From NCBI GenBank assembly GCA_003252395.1, contig QKEL01000014.1, positions 310,001 through 374,000 of the forward strand: a stretch of 64,000 nucleotides of DNA. Reading direction: 5' to 3'. A program made the position numbers and the translations under genes. The notes beneath the pieces are model-generated. The model worked only from the letters and a program-made list of their open reading frames with translations, was not told the origin of the DNA and ran no database searches. Shown here one piece after another: positions 50,838-59,536 of the stretch. Within the stretch, counting starts at the first letter, position 1. Each line of letters begins with the position of its first letter. Origin of the DNA: Spirochaetales bacterium. Its GTDB lineage: Bacteria; Spirochaetota; Spirochaetia; Treponematales; Treponemataceae.

Positions 50838-51671
50838 TTACCGGTACACCCGCACGTAGTCAACTTCCATTATGGCCTGGGTGAGGGACGGGGAGATGGA
50901 TCCCCCAAGATTGCCCCCCATGGCCACGTTAAGGATGAAGTGGAAATCCTGGTCAAACGGCCATACCTTCCAGTCGCCGGTTTTCCGGTACGGAATGCCG
51001 ACCGGCACGCCGTCCACGAACCAGCTTATGGAGTCATCGGTCCATTCCACGCCGTAACGGTGAAATTCCGAGGTGGCGGTGGGTATCTCTTTCTTCCCGA
51101 TGGACGGATACGCGTGGGCGGCAATGCTCTCGCCGAAATGCACCGTACCGTACACCTGATTGACGCCCACGGTGCCCGGAGAATATTCCATGATATCGAT
51201 CTCTCCGCTTCGGGGCCACGAGTCATACACGCTGTCCGTGGGCATCATCCAGAATGCGGGCCAGACGCCGTTCCCCGCCGGAAGCTTTATTTTCGCTTCC
51301 ATGTACCCGTAGGTCCATTCCTGCTTGTTGATTCCCCGCAAGCGGGCGCTCGTCCAGGAGCCGTTCGCCTTAACCGCCTTCACCTTGAGCGTTCCGTTGT
51401 CTACCCAGGAGTTCGCGCGGGTATCGGTATAGGTTTGAACCTCGTTGTTCCCCCAGCCGCCCGCGCCGAGCTGATAGCCCCAATTCGACCCAGAGGGAGC
51501 GTTGAGCGTCCCCGCGGCGTCGAACTCGTCGGACCACACCAGGGTCTGGTAGCGCTCGGAAGCGGAAACCCCTTCGGGCGCGCCTTCTATGATTTCTTCC
51601 TCCGGCGGGATGAACATGCACCCCGCGAAAAGGAAGGCCGCCGCCGTGAGACCGGCGGCGCGTTTCGCCAT
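50838..51671 (-). CDS. GH16 beta-1,3-glucanase lipoprotein
   Basis: A 277-residue lipoprotein (lipobox FLFAGC, Cys18) with a complete GH16 domain. WSDEFD opens the domain, and the catalytic motif SGEIDIMEY gives nucleophile Glu157, Asp159 and acid/base Glu162. GTVHFGE and the C-terminal MEVDYVRVYR match laminarinases (endo-beta-1,3-glucanases). It should cut beta-1,3-glucan at the cell surface. The ATG at 51671 has GGAAGG upstream; ATG at 51686 is an alternative. It follows the glycosidase-barrel gene by 38 nt in the same operon. Confidence 0.92.
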   Translation of the reverse strand: MAKRAAGLTAAAFLFAGCMFIPPEEEIIEGAPEGVSASERYQTLVWSDEFDAAGTLNAPSGSNWGYQLGAGGWGNNEVQTYTDTRANSWVDNGTLKVKAVKANGSWTSARLRGINKQEWTYGYMEAKIKLPAGNGVWPAFWMMPTDSVYDSWPRSGEIDIMEYSPGTVGVNQVYGTVHFGESIAAHAYPSIGKKEIPTATSEFHRYGVEWTDDSISWFVDGVPVGIPYRKTGDWKVWPFDQDFHFILNVAMGGNLGGSISPSLTQAIMEVDYVRVYR

Positions 51672-51709
51672 TTTCGTACCTTCCATAGTTAACTGCCTTT
51701 TGTCCGAAA

Positions 51710-54700
51710 TTAATACGTCACGTTCACGTACATTGAAAGCTCCGAGTATTCCCTGCCGTCCGGGTCCGGGGAACCCCCGTAAATATTCCAGGGATCGCTT
51801 GAATACTCTCCGAATTTCCAGCCCTGCCACTTCACGCCGACCCGGTTTGTCGCCTTGGCGAACAGGGGCGTGTCAAAGCCGTAAGAAACGTCCAGGTTCC
51901 ACTGGGCGGGCCAGGTTGTATTGAAGCCCCGGACCCAAGCGGGCTCCAGCCACTTATCCGCGACCCACGCGCCGTCAAGCATCCACGTGCGGTACCGGAG
52001 CTTCGCGCCCGCCTGCCAGTAGTCCACGATCCGCGTATCCATGCCGGCGCTGCCCTGATGCCCCGCCTCGGCGGTCAGAATGGCCCGGAAGCTCGGGAAG
52101 GGGTTGGTCACGATACGGGTGCCGACCTGCCAAAGGTCGCGCTGCTCCGGAAGCCCTGACGCGAAGGAAGTCCAGGTTCCGTCGGCCATTTTAAAGGCCA
52201 TGCGGTCCGTTTCGCCCGCGTAGAGGGTATACAATCCGGTCAGGCTCGCGGCGAATTTCGCGCCCTCGATATCGTCGCCGTTCCACTCATGGAACCAGGT
52301 GGCCCCTTCGGGGTCATAGGTGAGCACGCCCTCAAACTCGATCGCCTGACGGTTGGCGAACACTATGAAGGGAGAGCCAAAGCCCTCGTGGGAATCCGTT
52401 AGCGCGCGATCCGCGGGTTTTACCAGGGGCATACGGGAGCGCGCGACGGGCTTGAAGTTCAGGAAACCGTAATTGATGTCCGCGCCAAACTCCACTTCCT
52501 GCCGGTTTCCAGACCCGGAGTCGCCGGTGAAAAAACTACCGCGCACCACGGCGGGATTCGTGTCGGTCACGAGTCCGCGATGGATAAACTTTCCGTACAC
52601 GTAGGCCTTGCTCAGGATGTTCGTCCCGAGTTCCACCGAACCGCCAAGGGTATCGAGGTCCTGTACGGCCGCCCAGGTTCCGTCGGAAAGCCTGTACGGC
52701 GCCCCTACCTTCTCGTCGCCCGCGTACAGGATTCCCGTCTTGAGCGTCACGAAGGGATAGAGGGACGCTTCCCCGTACAGAGACGCCTTGCGCCCGGGAC
52801 CGTACGAATTGTGCGGATTTTCGGCCAGGTCGGATCGGGTACCGAACTCCTCCGCGAAGGTCAGTCCTAGATTAAACGAAGGCATGGGGACCGAGCGGGA
52901 GGGAAACGACTTCCACCAATTCGCGGCGATCTGGGGTTCCGCGGATCCGTAAATCTCGGGACCGCCGATTACCTGCAAGCCGGAAAGGAGACCTTTCCCG
53001 ATAAACTCCACGGCGATCGGCGCGAGGGATCCATAGGTGTCGTATCCGATGATATCGAAGGCCTCGTGGTTGATGTTGAATACGTCGCCCGAGGTCTCGA
53101 AGGCCGCGTGCTCCGCGTGGTAATAGCCGTTCAGGGAGAAGGAAGGATCGTCGAACCTGAAGGCGGCCGAATACAGGGACGCGTTGTACGCGATTTCGCC
53201 CGTCGTCTTGTCCTGATTGTAAATCGGGTAAATCTCGGCCATCTTGGTAGGCGCCGGATTCGACCACACGCGGAAATGGGCCTCGGCGCTCAGGTTTTCG
53301 GCGGGCGCCGCGGCGATGCCGATATCGGCCTCGCTGTAGGGCAAAAAGTTTATGCCCTCCTTCACGCTCCGCCCGGCGGCGTCAAGCCCGTCGAGACTGT
53401 CCTTATCAAGACCGGCGAGCGCCCCCGCCGTCACGCTGATCCCGGAAATCCTGATCGCGTCGCGCTCGTTGATCATCTCCTTGATGCCCGGCTCGGTGCC
53501 CCGCTGGAGGGCCAGGGCAAAGTCGAGATTGGCGAAGGCGGCGTCCACGTCGGCCTGGGTCGAGTCGTAGAGCGAAACCTGCCAGATATCCTTCATGAGG
53601 TAATAGGCGGCGCGCGGCATGCGCTTGGCGATCCCGTTTTCCTTCAGGGCGCTTTGGGCGACGATCCCGAACCATTCCTCGTTCATGTTGTTCACGCCGA
53701 TCCGGTAGTCCAGCTCGTAGCCCGCGTTGGACCAGGAACCGAGGACGTTATGCACGTCGAGTTCCTTGTTCTGGTACTGCTTCCACCATTCGTCAACCCA
53801 CTCGAACACGTACCCGCCGAGCATGTTGGCGGACTTTCCCTTGCCGTAGCCCTGGGAGTAGAGCTCTTCCCACTGGCTCTTGAGGTAGGTCGCCTGCATG
53901 TACTGGTCTTCCTGCCGGGTCAGGGCGTTGTACGCGTCGGCCCCGGCCTCGGTGAGCACCACCGGCCGGTCGAGCGTATCCGCGATTCCCTGGTAAAAGG
54001 AATCGTAGAACCGGTACCCGCGGTAGGCGTTCACGCCCAGGATATCCAGGGAGGGGCACAGCTCGGCGATCAGGTCGACGTACTGCGTGTCGCCGTTGAT
54101 AAGGCCGACGGGCCGCAGGGGGTCCACTTCCTTGAGGGCGGCCATGGCCTCCTCGAAGAGGCTGTAGAGGTAGCCCGCGCGCACGGCGTTTTGCTCGCCC
54201 GTGGGGAGGTTTTCGATTTCCGAACCCGACCACACGAGGCCGTAGTTGCTTTCGTTGCCCAGCATGTACATGAGCACGCCCTTGGTACCGCGGTAGGTTT
54301 CGGCGGTTTTCCTGGCCTGGGCGACGAGGGCCTGCCGGGTATAGAGGTCGGAGTAATCGGTGACGGCGTACCATTTGCCGTTTACGGTCATGCCGTAACG
54401 CCCCAAGAGGTCGTTGATCATGGTGTAGATGCCGTACTTCGTGTAGATGTACTCGACCCAGCGCGGGGGAATCGTCGAGAACGCGCGGATCGTGTTGACG
54501 CCCATGGCCTTGAGAAGGGGCATGTCCACGTCCAGCATCCGCATGACGTAGTCGTCCGACTGGGCCCATAGGTTGAAGGTATGGGTCTCGCCTATCGGCG
54601 TGCAGGACCACACGACGCCCTTTACCTCGAAGGGCTTATTGTCCACCAGGAGCCGCCAGCCGTCCGCGTCCTTTTTCGTCTGCACGTATTGCGCGCTCGC

Positions 54701-54763
54701 GGGGAAGGCCGCCGCGAGGGCGACGGCCGCGGCGAGCAGGGCCTTTATGATCGATCGCTTCAT
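51710..54763 (-). CDS. Clan-A glycoside hydrolase fused to an outer-membrane beta-barrel
   Basis: This 1017-residue protein has a signal peptide (cut near ASA, residue 24), a TIM-barrel glycosidase domain (about 30-410) and a long C-terminal half (about 470-1017) of alternating amphipathic strands that ends in MYVNVTY, the terminal aromatic expected of an outer-membrane barrel. Likely acid/base is Glu171 (MLGNESNYGL) and nucleophile Glu272 (VLTEAGAD), as in GH2-like enzymes. The fusion would hold the enzyme in the outer membrane. The exact GH family is uncertain; context suggests beta-1,3-glucan. The ATG overlaps the CBM9 gene stop by four bases. Confidence 0.78.
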   Translation of the reverse strand: MKRSIIKALLAAAVALAAAFPASAQYVQTKKDADGWRLLVDNKPFEVKGVVWSCTPIGETHTFNLWAQSDDYVMRMLDVDMPLLKAMGVNTIRAFSTIPPRWVEYIYTKYGIYTMINDLLGRYGMTVNGKWYAVTDYSDLYTRQALVAQARKTAETYRGTKGVLMYMLGNESNYGLVWSGSEIENLPTGEQNAVRAGYLYSLFEEAMAALKEVDPLRPVGLINGDTQYVDLIAELCPSLDILGVNAYRGYRFYDSFYQGIADTLDRPVVLTEAGADAYNALTRQEDQYMQATYLKSQWEELYSQGYGKGKSANMLGGYVFEWVDEWWKQYQNKELDVHNVLGSWSNAGYELDYRIGVNNMNEEWFGIVAQSALKENGIAKRMPRAAYYLMKDIWQVSLYDSTQADVDAAFANLDFALALQRGTEPGIKEMINERDAIRISGISVTAGALAGLDKDSLDGLDAAGRSVKEGINFLPYSEADIGIAAAPAENLSAEAHFRVWSNPAPTKMAEIYPIYNQDKTTGEIAYNASLYSAAFRFDDPSFSLNGYYHAEHAAFETSGDVFNINHEAFDIIGYDTYGSLAPIAVEFIGKGLLSGLQVIGGPEIYGSAEPQIAANWWKSFPSRSVPMPSFNLGLTFAEEFGTRSDLAENPHNSYGPGRKASLYGEASLYPFVTLKTGILYAGDEKVGAPYRLSDGTWAAVQDLDTLGGSVELGTNILSKAYVYGKFIHRGLVTDTNPAVVRGSFFTGDSGSGNRQEVEFGADINYGFLNFKPVARSRMPLVKPADRALTDSHEGFGSPFIVFANRQAIEFEGVLTYDPEGATWFHEWNGDDIEGAKFAASLTGLYTLYAGETDRMAFKMADGTWTSFASGLPEQRDLWQVGTRIVTNPFPSFRAILTAEAGHQGSAGMDTRIVDYWQAGAKLRYRTWMLDGAWVADKWLEPAWVRGFNTTWPAQWNLDVSYGFDTPLFAKATNRVGVKWQGWKFGEYSSDPWNIYGGSPDPDGREYSELSMYVNVTY

Positions 54764-55578
54764 CGTTTGCCTCCCTTGAGCGCGTCGGATAGCGGAACGA
54801 CCCTGCCGTCGCCCCAGGTGCTCGCGTCCATGTACGCCGCGTCTTTCTCGCTCATCCAGTGCACGAGCCGCGACCGTTCCTTGCCGCCGTCGGCGTCGTT
54901 GATCTGGAATTCTAGCCTGACCTTTTGCCCGTTTTTTAACGGCTTCGCGTTTAGGAGGCTTACGGGTATCGCCGCCTCGATACGGTAGCCCGCGTCGCCG
55001 TAAACGATCGCGGCCTTAATCGAATCGTTGGGGACGGTCGAATCGTTCACGCACGCCTCGTAGGCGCCCTTGGCGGCCTTGCTCTTGGGCACGATGCGCA
55101 CGCGCTTGTCGGTATTCCTGTAAAAGGTGTGGTAGAGCGTGTCCGTACCAAAAAAGAACTCGATCGAGTCGCCGCGCCAGCCCTGCGGGGCAGGAAGCGC
55201 GTTCACGCCGGGATCGTCGTCGGCAACGTCGGCGAAGAGGTAGACGTTCGCGCCGTCGGTGCGGGTCACGAAAAGGCCGTCGGTGTTTTTCGCGTCGAAT
55301 AGGCCGCCGTACACCATCACCCGGGCGTTCACCCCGGGAAGGCCTTCCCAGTCGGAAAAGTCGCCGTCTATAACGGGCGCCTCGTCCTTGGAAAAGTACA
55401 CGGGGGCAACCTGCCCCACCGGGGGCTTGTTCGATTGGGATACGGCGTTCGGGTCCACGGAAGGCCGCCATGGGGGATCGATGATCTTCTTTTCCATGGC
55501 GGTCAGGCACGAGGAAAGGGCGAACGCCGCGAGGGCCAACGCGCATAGCTTGAGCGTGCCCTGAATTTTCGTCGTCAT
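54760..55578 (-). CDS. CBM9-like domain lipoprotein
   Basis: A 272-residue lipoprotein (lipobox ALSSC, Cys24) with one CBM9/DOMON-like sugar-binding domain (about 65-265). Landmarks are APVIDGDFSDWEGLPG, FVTRTDGANVYLFADVADDD and the WRGDSIEFFFGTD strand. It likely binds glucan chains or reducing ends and may work with the glycosidase-barrel protein, with which its gene overlaps by four bases. No element copy is found upstream, so it is probably read through from the transporter operon despite the terminator at 55639-55669. Confidence 0.83.
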   Translation of the reverse strand: MTTKIQGTLKLCALALAAFALSSCLTAMEKKIIDPPWRPSVDPNAVSQSNKPPVGQVAPVYFSKDEAPVIDGDFSDWEGLPGVNARVMVYGGLFDAKNTDGLFVTRTDGANVYLFADVADDDPGVNALPAPQGWRGDSIEFFFGTDTLYHTFYRNTDKRVRIVPKSKAAKGAYEACVNDSTVPNDSIKAAIVYGDAGYRIEAAIPVSLLNAKPLKNGQKVRLEFQINDADGGKERSRLVHWMSEKDAAYMDASTWGDGRVVPLSDALKGGKR

Positions 55579-55638
55579 TCGGGGTCTCCAGTCCGCTTCG
55601 AGAGCGGGGGGGGTATGGTATCTTAAAAAAATAGCCTG

Positions 55639-55669
55639 AAAAAAAAGCCGTCAGGAATCTGACGGCTTT
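55639..55669 (-). terminator. Terminator between transporter and CBM9 genes
   Basis: On the minus strand AAAGCCGTCAG-ATTC-CTGACGGCTTT is followed by a T run. It may set lower expression of the downstream enzymes by partial read-through. Confidence 0.9.
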
Positions 55670-55695
55670 CGTCGGTTCGGGACCGGCTCGGGACC

Positions 55696-57327
55696 CTACT
55701 TGAGGCCGAGCTTTCCCTTATTGACCTTCATCATTTCGGTCTGCTTGGCGAGCACCTTGTCGGCGCCCTTGGCCTTGCGGAAGGCCTGCCAATCGGACCA
55801 GATCCGGTCGAAGTCTGACTCCGATTTCGCGCGGAGCAAGAGGGGCAGGTCCTTGCCCCAGCGGCGGGCAAGCTCTTCGGAGATCAGGGCCTCGTCCGTT
55901 CCGGGCGCCAGTTGGGTAAGCCCGTCGTAGGCGGCGAAAGAGGTTACGTAGGGGCGGGTCCACAGCTGGGGCTGCTCGAGGGCGGGGGAATACTTCGCGC
56001 CGAACTGTCCCTGCCAGGCGGTGTCCATGAGCATCCAGTAGGTGTACATGACGCCGTATTGCGTTTCCTGGGCGTTTTTGTCCGTAGAGTCCAGCTTCTC
56101 GACCGCGGGAAGGAGCTGGGGCTTTCCGTTCACCGTCTCGTAGGTCACGCCGGGCACGCCGAAACAGGTGTCCATCTGGCCTTCCTCGCTGATAAGGTAG
56201 GTGAGGAACTGGATGGCGCGGGCCTTGTCCTTGCAGTTTTTGGAAATCATGGTAACGGTCCAGCCGGCGATACCGCCGCCGCCGAGGGTCGGGTTCGCGC
56301 CCTTGGAATTGCGGGGGCCCTCGACCGCGACGTAAACCGTGTTCGGGTCTTTATTGTACAGGGCCATCTGGGCGGCCTGCATGTCCCAGTTTTGGTAGAA
56401 CATGGCGAAGTAGCGGCCCTGGGCGATCTTTTCCTCCATCTGGGAACGCTTGTCCACGAACACGTCGGTGGCGAGGAGCCCTTCCTGGTTGGCCTGGCGG
56501 AATACTTTCAGCCAGCGCACGTATTCGGGATCGCTACCCCGGTCGTAGAATTTGCCGTCCTTTTCGTTGGGAATGGCGAGGAAATTCTGGATGTACTTTT
56601 CGAGGGAAACGTTGCCGGTATCGGTAAACTCCTGGAACCCGACGGGGATTAGGGGCTGGCCGTTCACGGTGCCGAACTTGGCCTTGGCGGCCCGAAGGGC
56701 GCCGAGGAAGCCCTCGGGGGTAGTCATGTCGGGCTTGCCGAGGGCCTCGTACATATCCTTGCGGACGAGGAAAGTCTCGTTGGAGGTGAGCTTTCCCTTA
56801 TAGGTTACGTAGTCCTGCGGGGTGTATGAGGCGTTGGGATACCCGTAGACCTTCCCGTCGGGCTGCCGGTACCAGCCGAGCTTTTCGGGGTTCGCGACCT
56901 TGAAGAAGATCGGGTCGTAGTTCTGGGCAAGCTCGTCCAGGGGAAGCACGAGGCCCGCGTCTATCATCATCCCCACCTGGCTTTCCCACCAACCGAGGGT
57001 GATAAGGTCGGGAAGGGTATCGCCGGCGATCATTGAGTTGAGCTTTTCGGCCTCGTTGCCCGCGGGCACCACGAAGCGCACGTTCACGCCGGTCTTTTCG
57101 GTGACGTACTTGGACACCGCCGAGTCTCCCCATTGCCGCGCGAACCAGCTGAAGTTCACGTACCAGTCGAAGGTAATCGGCTTGTCCTTGTTGAGTTTCC
57201 AGCCCGGGGTCGAACCGGTTCCGCTCACGGTTGCCGCGGATTGCCCCTTGGCGTCCTGTTTTCCCGCCGCGAACGTCAGCGGGGCCACCAGGCCCAGCGC
57301 GAGCGCGACCGCGATCAGTTTCTTCAT
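55696..57327 (-). CDS. Extracellular solute-binding protein of the LplA type
   Basis: This 543-residue family 1 binding protein supplies the LplBC permease. The signal peptide ends LTFAAGKQ with no lipobox, so it should be periplasmic rather than lipid-anchored. Length and features such as MIAGDTLPDLITLGWWESQ and GIAGWTVTMISKNC match the LipO/LplA group that binds oligosaccharides. The start is the ATG at 57327 with an AGGAGGAG site. It follows lplC by 64 nt. No ATP-binding subunit is encoded here, as is usual for this group; a shared MsmK-like ATPase elsewhere is expected. Confidence 0.9.
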   Translation of the reverse strand: MKKLIAVALALGLVAPLTFAAGKQDAKGQSAATVSGTGSTPGWKLNKDKPITFDWYVNFSWFARQWGDSAVSKYVTEKTGVNVRFVVPAGNEAEKLNSMIAGDTLPDLITLGWWESQVGMMIDAGLVLPLDELAQNYDPIFFKVANPEKLGWYRQPDGKVYGYPNASYTPQDYVTYKGKLTSNETFLVRKDMYEALGKPDMTTPEGFLGALRAAKAKFGTVNGQPLIPVGFQEFTDTGNVSLEKYIQNFLAIPNEKDGKFYDRGSDPEYVRWLKVFRQANQEGLLATDVFVDKRSQMEEKIAQGRYFAMFYQNWDMQAAQMALYNKDPNTVYVAVEGPRNSKGANPTLGGGGIAGWTVTMISKNCKDKARAIQFLTYLISEEGQMDTCFGVPGVTYETVNGKPQLLPAVEKLDSTDKNAQETQYGVMYTYWMLMDTAWQGQFGAKYSPALEQPQLWTRPYVTSFAAYDGLTQLAPGTDEALISEELARRWGKDLPLLLRAKSESDFDRIWSDWQAFRKAKGADKVLAKQTEMMKVNKGKLGLK

Positions 57328-57391
57328 ATTGCTCCTCCTTACTATGCCGGCCTCCCCGCGGGGCGGCCCCAAACGGTATCTATGCTACGGA

Positions 57392-58309
57392 TCAGCCCTT
57401 TACCGAGCCGATCATGACTCCCTTCACGAAATACTTTTGCAGGAACGGATACACGCAGATTATGGGCGCGGTGGTCACCACCATGGTGGCGAGCTTCACG
57501 GACTGCGAATTCACCTGGGCGCCCGAAATGCCCACCGGCAGGCTCACGACGGTCTTGGACGCGGACGCGCTGGCGATGATCCGGTACAGGAAGGTCTGGA
57601 TCGGCTGCAGGTCCGGGTTGTTAACGAAAATGACGCCCGAGAAATAGTCGTTCCAGTGCCCGACCCCGTTAAAGAGGGCGATGGTCGCGAGGACAGGCCC
57701 GGAAAGGGGCAGCACGATGCGCGCGAATATCCTGAACTCGTTCGCGCCGTCTATCTTCGCCGACTCCTCGAGGGCCGGCGGCATCTCCCGGAAAAAGGAC
57801 ATGAAAATGATCAGGTTCCAAAAGTTGAACAGCGAGGGGACGATGTACACCCAGAAGGTATCGTAGAGCCCGACGTTCTTTAAAAGGATGAAGTAGGGAA
57901 TGAGGCCGCCGCCGAAGAACATGGTGACGGTGCCCATGAGAAGGTACCAGCGATGGCCCATGATATGGCGCTTCGAGAAGGCGAACGCCACCATTGAGGT
58001 AAAGAACACGCTCGTGACCGTGCCGAGCAGGGTCCGCCATATGGTAACGTTGAAGGCCTGCAGTATCGCCTTGTCCTGGAATACCGTGCGGTAGCTGGCG
58101 ACGCTGAATTTCCTCGGCCACCAGTACACGCCGCCCATGAGGGTGTCGCTGGATTCGTTGAACGAGAGCACCACGGTGTACCACACGGGGTACAGCGTCG
58201 CGAAGCACAGGACCGCCATGAACACGACCAGGGCCTTGTCGAATAGCCGCATGTCGTTGAGCTTTCCGCCCGTCTTGCCCTTTCGTCCCATAACCTGATT
58301 ATCCGCCAT
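57392..58309 (-). CDS. ABC sugar permease, LplC/YtcP type
   Basis: A 305-residue CUT1 permease with six membrane helices and the EAA loop EESAKIDGANEFRIFARIVL that docks the ATPase. It forms a heterodimer with the LplB-like protein for oligosaccharide import. The start is the ATG at 58309 (MADNQVMG); the frame stays open for 200 nt upstream into the preceding gene but without conservation. It is 20 nt after lplB. Confidence 0.92.
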   Translation of the reverse strand: MADNQVMGRKGKTGGKLNDMRLFDKALVVFMAVLCFATLYPVWYTVVLSFNESSDTLMGGVYWWPRKFSVASYRTVFQDKAILQAFNVTIWRTLLGTVTSVFFTSMVAFAFSKRHIMGHRWYLLMGTVTMFFGGGLIPYFILLKNVGLYDTFWVYIVPSLFNFWNLIIFMSFFREMPPALEESAKIDGANEFRIFARIVLPLSGPVLATIALFNGVGHWNDYFSGVIFVNNPDLQPIQTFLYRIIASASASKTVVSLPVGISGAQVNSQSVKLATMVVTTAPIICVYPFLQKYFVKGVMIGSVKG

Positions 58310-58329
58310 AGTCGATTCTCCCGTCGTCG

Positions 58330-59286
58330 TTAGAACAGCGATACGTCGTTGATCCGACGCGTCAGTTGGTTGGTGGTATACAGCAAGACGAACGCGAAGA
58401 TCGACTTGAAGAAACCGATGGCGGTGGCGTAGGAGAACCGCATGCTCCGCATGGCCACGTTGAATACGTATATGTCCAAGACATTGCTCCTCGGGGCGTT
58501 GAGGGGGTTCCAAAGAACGAAAATCTGGTCGAAATTCGAGTTGAGGAGCCCGCCCACCGCGAGTATCAAAAGGATGGTCACCGTGCCCTTAATGCAGGGC
58601 AGGGTAATGGAGACCATCTGGCGGAACCGGCCCGCCCCGTCCACCCGCGCCGCCTCGTAGAGCTCCTGGTCTATTCCCGCGATCGCGGCAAGGTAAATGA
58701 TCGCCGACCAGCCGAGTTCCTTCCATATATCAGAGACGATAACGATGCCCCAAAAATACTCGGGATAGGCGAGGAAGGTGATGCCTTCCTTGAGTACGCC
58801 CATACCCACCAAAAGGTCGTTGATGAAGCCCGTATCGGAGAGCCAGGTGGTCAGGATTCCCCCGAGGATTACCCAGGAAAGGAAATGGGGCAAATACGAG
58901 ATGGTCTGGACGTACCGCTTGAACTTCGCGTTCCGCACCTCGTTGAGCAGAAGGGCGAAGATGATCGGCAGGGGAAAGCCGATGGCGAGCTTAAGCACGC
59001 TCAGGCCCAGGGTATTCATGAGGATATTCGCGAATTCCGGATCGCGCAAAAAGGCGATAAAGTGCTGGAACCCGTAATTGTCCGCCCAGGGGGAAGCGAG
59101 GAATTTCAAGCTAAAAAGCTTCTCGGTGATTTTGTAGTTTTTCTTGAAACCGGTGATTATTCCGTACATCGGGGCATAGTTGAAGACCAGCATCCAGATA
59201 ACGCCGCACCATGCCATGACTTGGAGGTATCGTTCCTCTTTCAGGCGCTGCATAAACGTTTTGGAGCTCGGCGGTTTCTGTCTCAT
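58330..59286 (-). CDS. ABC sugar permease, LplB type
   Basis: A 318-residue CUT1 permease with six helices, the LplB signature near the N-terminus (FNYAPMYGIITGFKKNY) and the EAA loop YEAARVDGAGRFRQMVSITL. It is the first gene of the transporter operon. A GAGAGG site lies 6 nt before the ATG, a TATACT box at 59308-59313 and element copy 5 upstream. Its substrate is expected to be beta-1,3-gluco-oligosaccharides by context; this is inference. Confidence 0.92.
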   Translation of the reverse strand: MRQKPPSSKTFMQRLKEERYLQVMAWCGVIWMLVFNYAPMYGIITGFKKNYKITEKLFSLKFLASPWADNYGFQHFIAFLRDPEFANILMNTLGLSVLKLAIGFPLPIIFALLLNEVRNAKFKRYVQTISYLPHFLSWVILGGILTTWLSDTGFINDLLVGMGVLKEGITFLAYPEYFWGIVIVSDIWKELGWSAIIYLAAIAGIDQELYEAARVDGAGRFRQMVSITLPCIKGTVTILLILAVGGLLNSNFDQIFVLWNPLNAPRSNVLDIYVFNVAMRSMRFSYATAIGFFKSIFAFVLLYTTNQLTRRINDVSLF

Positions 59287-59307
59287 AACGAACCTCTCAT
59301 GGTTTCG

Positions 59308-59313
59308 AGTATA
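59308..59313 (-). promoter_or_regulatory. -10 hexamer TATACT of the transporter operon
   Basis: It lies 44 nt from GGTGTC of element copy 5 and gives a short leader that still includes the Shine-Dalgarno. Confidence 0.55.
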
Positions 59314-59342
59314 GCCGTGCCCGTTTTATTCCGGCCATCGGG

Positions 59343-59372
59343 AGAGATTTCAAAATGGTGTCTTTTTTTCTG
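59343..59372 (-). promoter_or_regulatory. Shared 30-nt element, copy 5 (transporter operon)
   Basis: The GGTGTCTTTTTTTC core is identical to copy 1; the preceding GATTTCAAAAT agrees with copies 2 and 4. GGTGTC starts 71 nt from the start codon. Confidence 0.75.
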
Positions 59373-59378
59373 ATTTAC

Positions 59379-59390
59379 GCAACCGGTTGC
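59379..59390. promoter_or_regulatory. LacI-type operator GCAACCGGTTGC
   Basis: A perfect 12-bp palindrome with the central CG typical of LacI/GalR-family sites. It lies 9 nt upstream of the -35 of the divergent phosphorylase promoter and 6 nt from element copy 5. No LacI-family gene is in the window. Confidence 0.75.
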
Positions 59391-59399
59391 CATTTTTTA

Positions 59400-59428
59400 T
59401 TGACAACGTAAACATATCCATACATACT
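59400..59428 (+). promoter_or_regulatory. Promoter TTGACA-17-CATACT of the phosphorylase gene
   Basis: A consensus -35 (59400-59405) and a near-consensus -10 (59423-59428) have the optimal spacing. The leader is about 100 nt and holds no obvious structure. Confidence 0.7.
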
Positions 59429-59536
59429 CAGCCTGAAAGGGTTTGAGCCGCCTCGGACCCAGGAAATATTCAAGAGAAAGGGCCAAATGCCCCATGTCGC
59501 GTTTTATTGGGCCCATGCCCCGCGAGGAGGAATACC

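Noticed and set aside
50258-50884. Plus-strand open frames across the GH16 relic
   Set aside because: The translations have no motifs, while the minus strand shows ordered GH16 fragments.
53066-54571. A 501-codon plus-strand open frame opposite the glycosidase-barrel gene
   Set aside because: Val/His/Gly-rich translation without domain features; the minus-strand gene has a signal peptide and active-site motifs.
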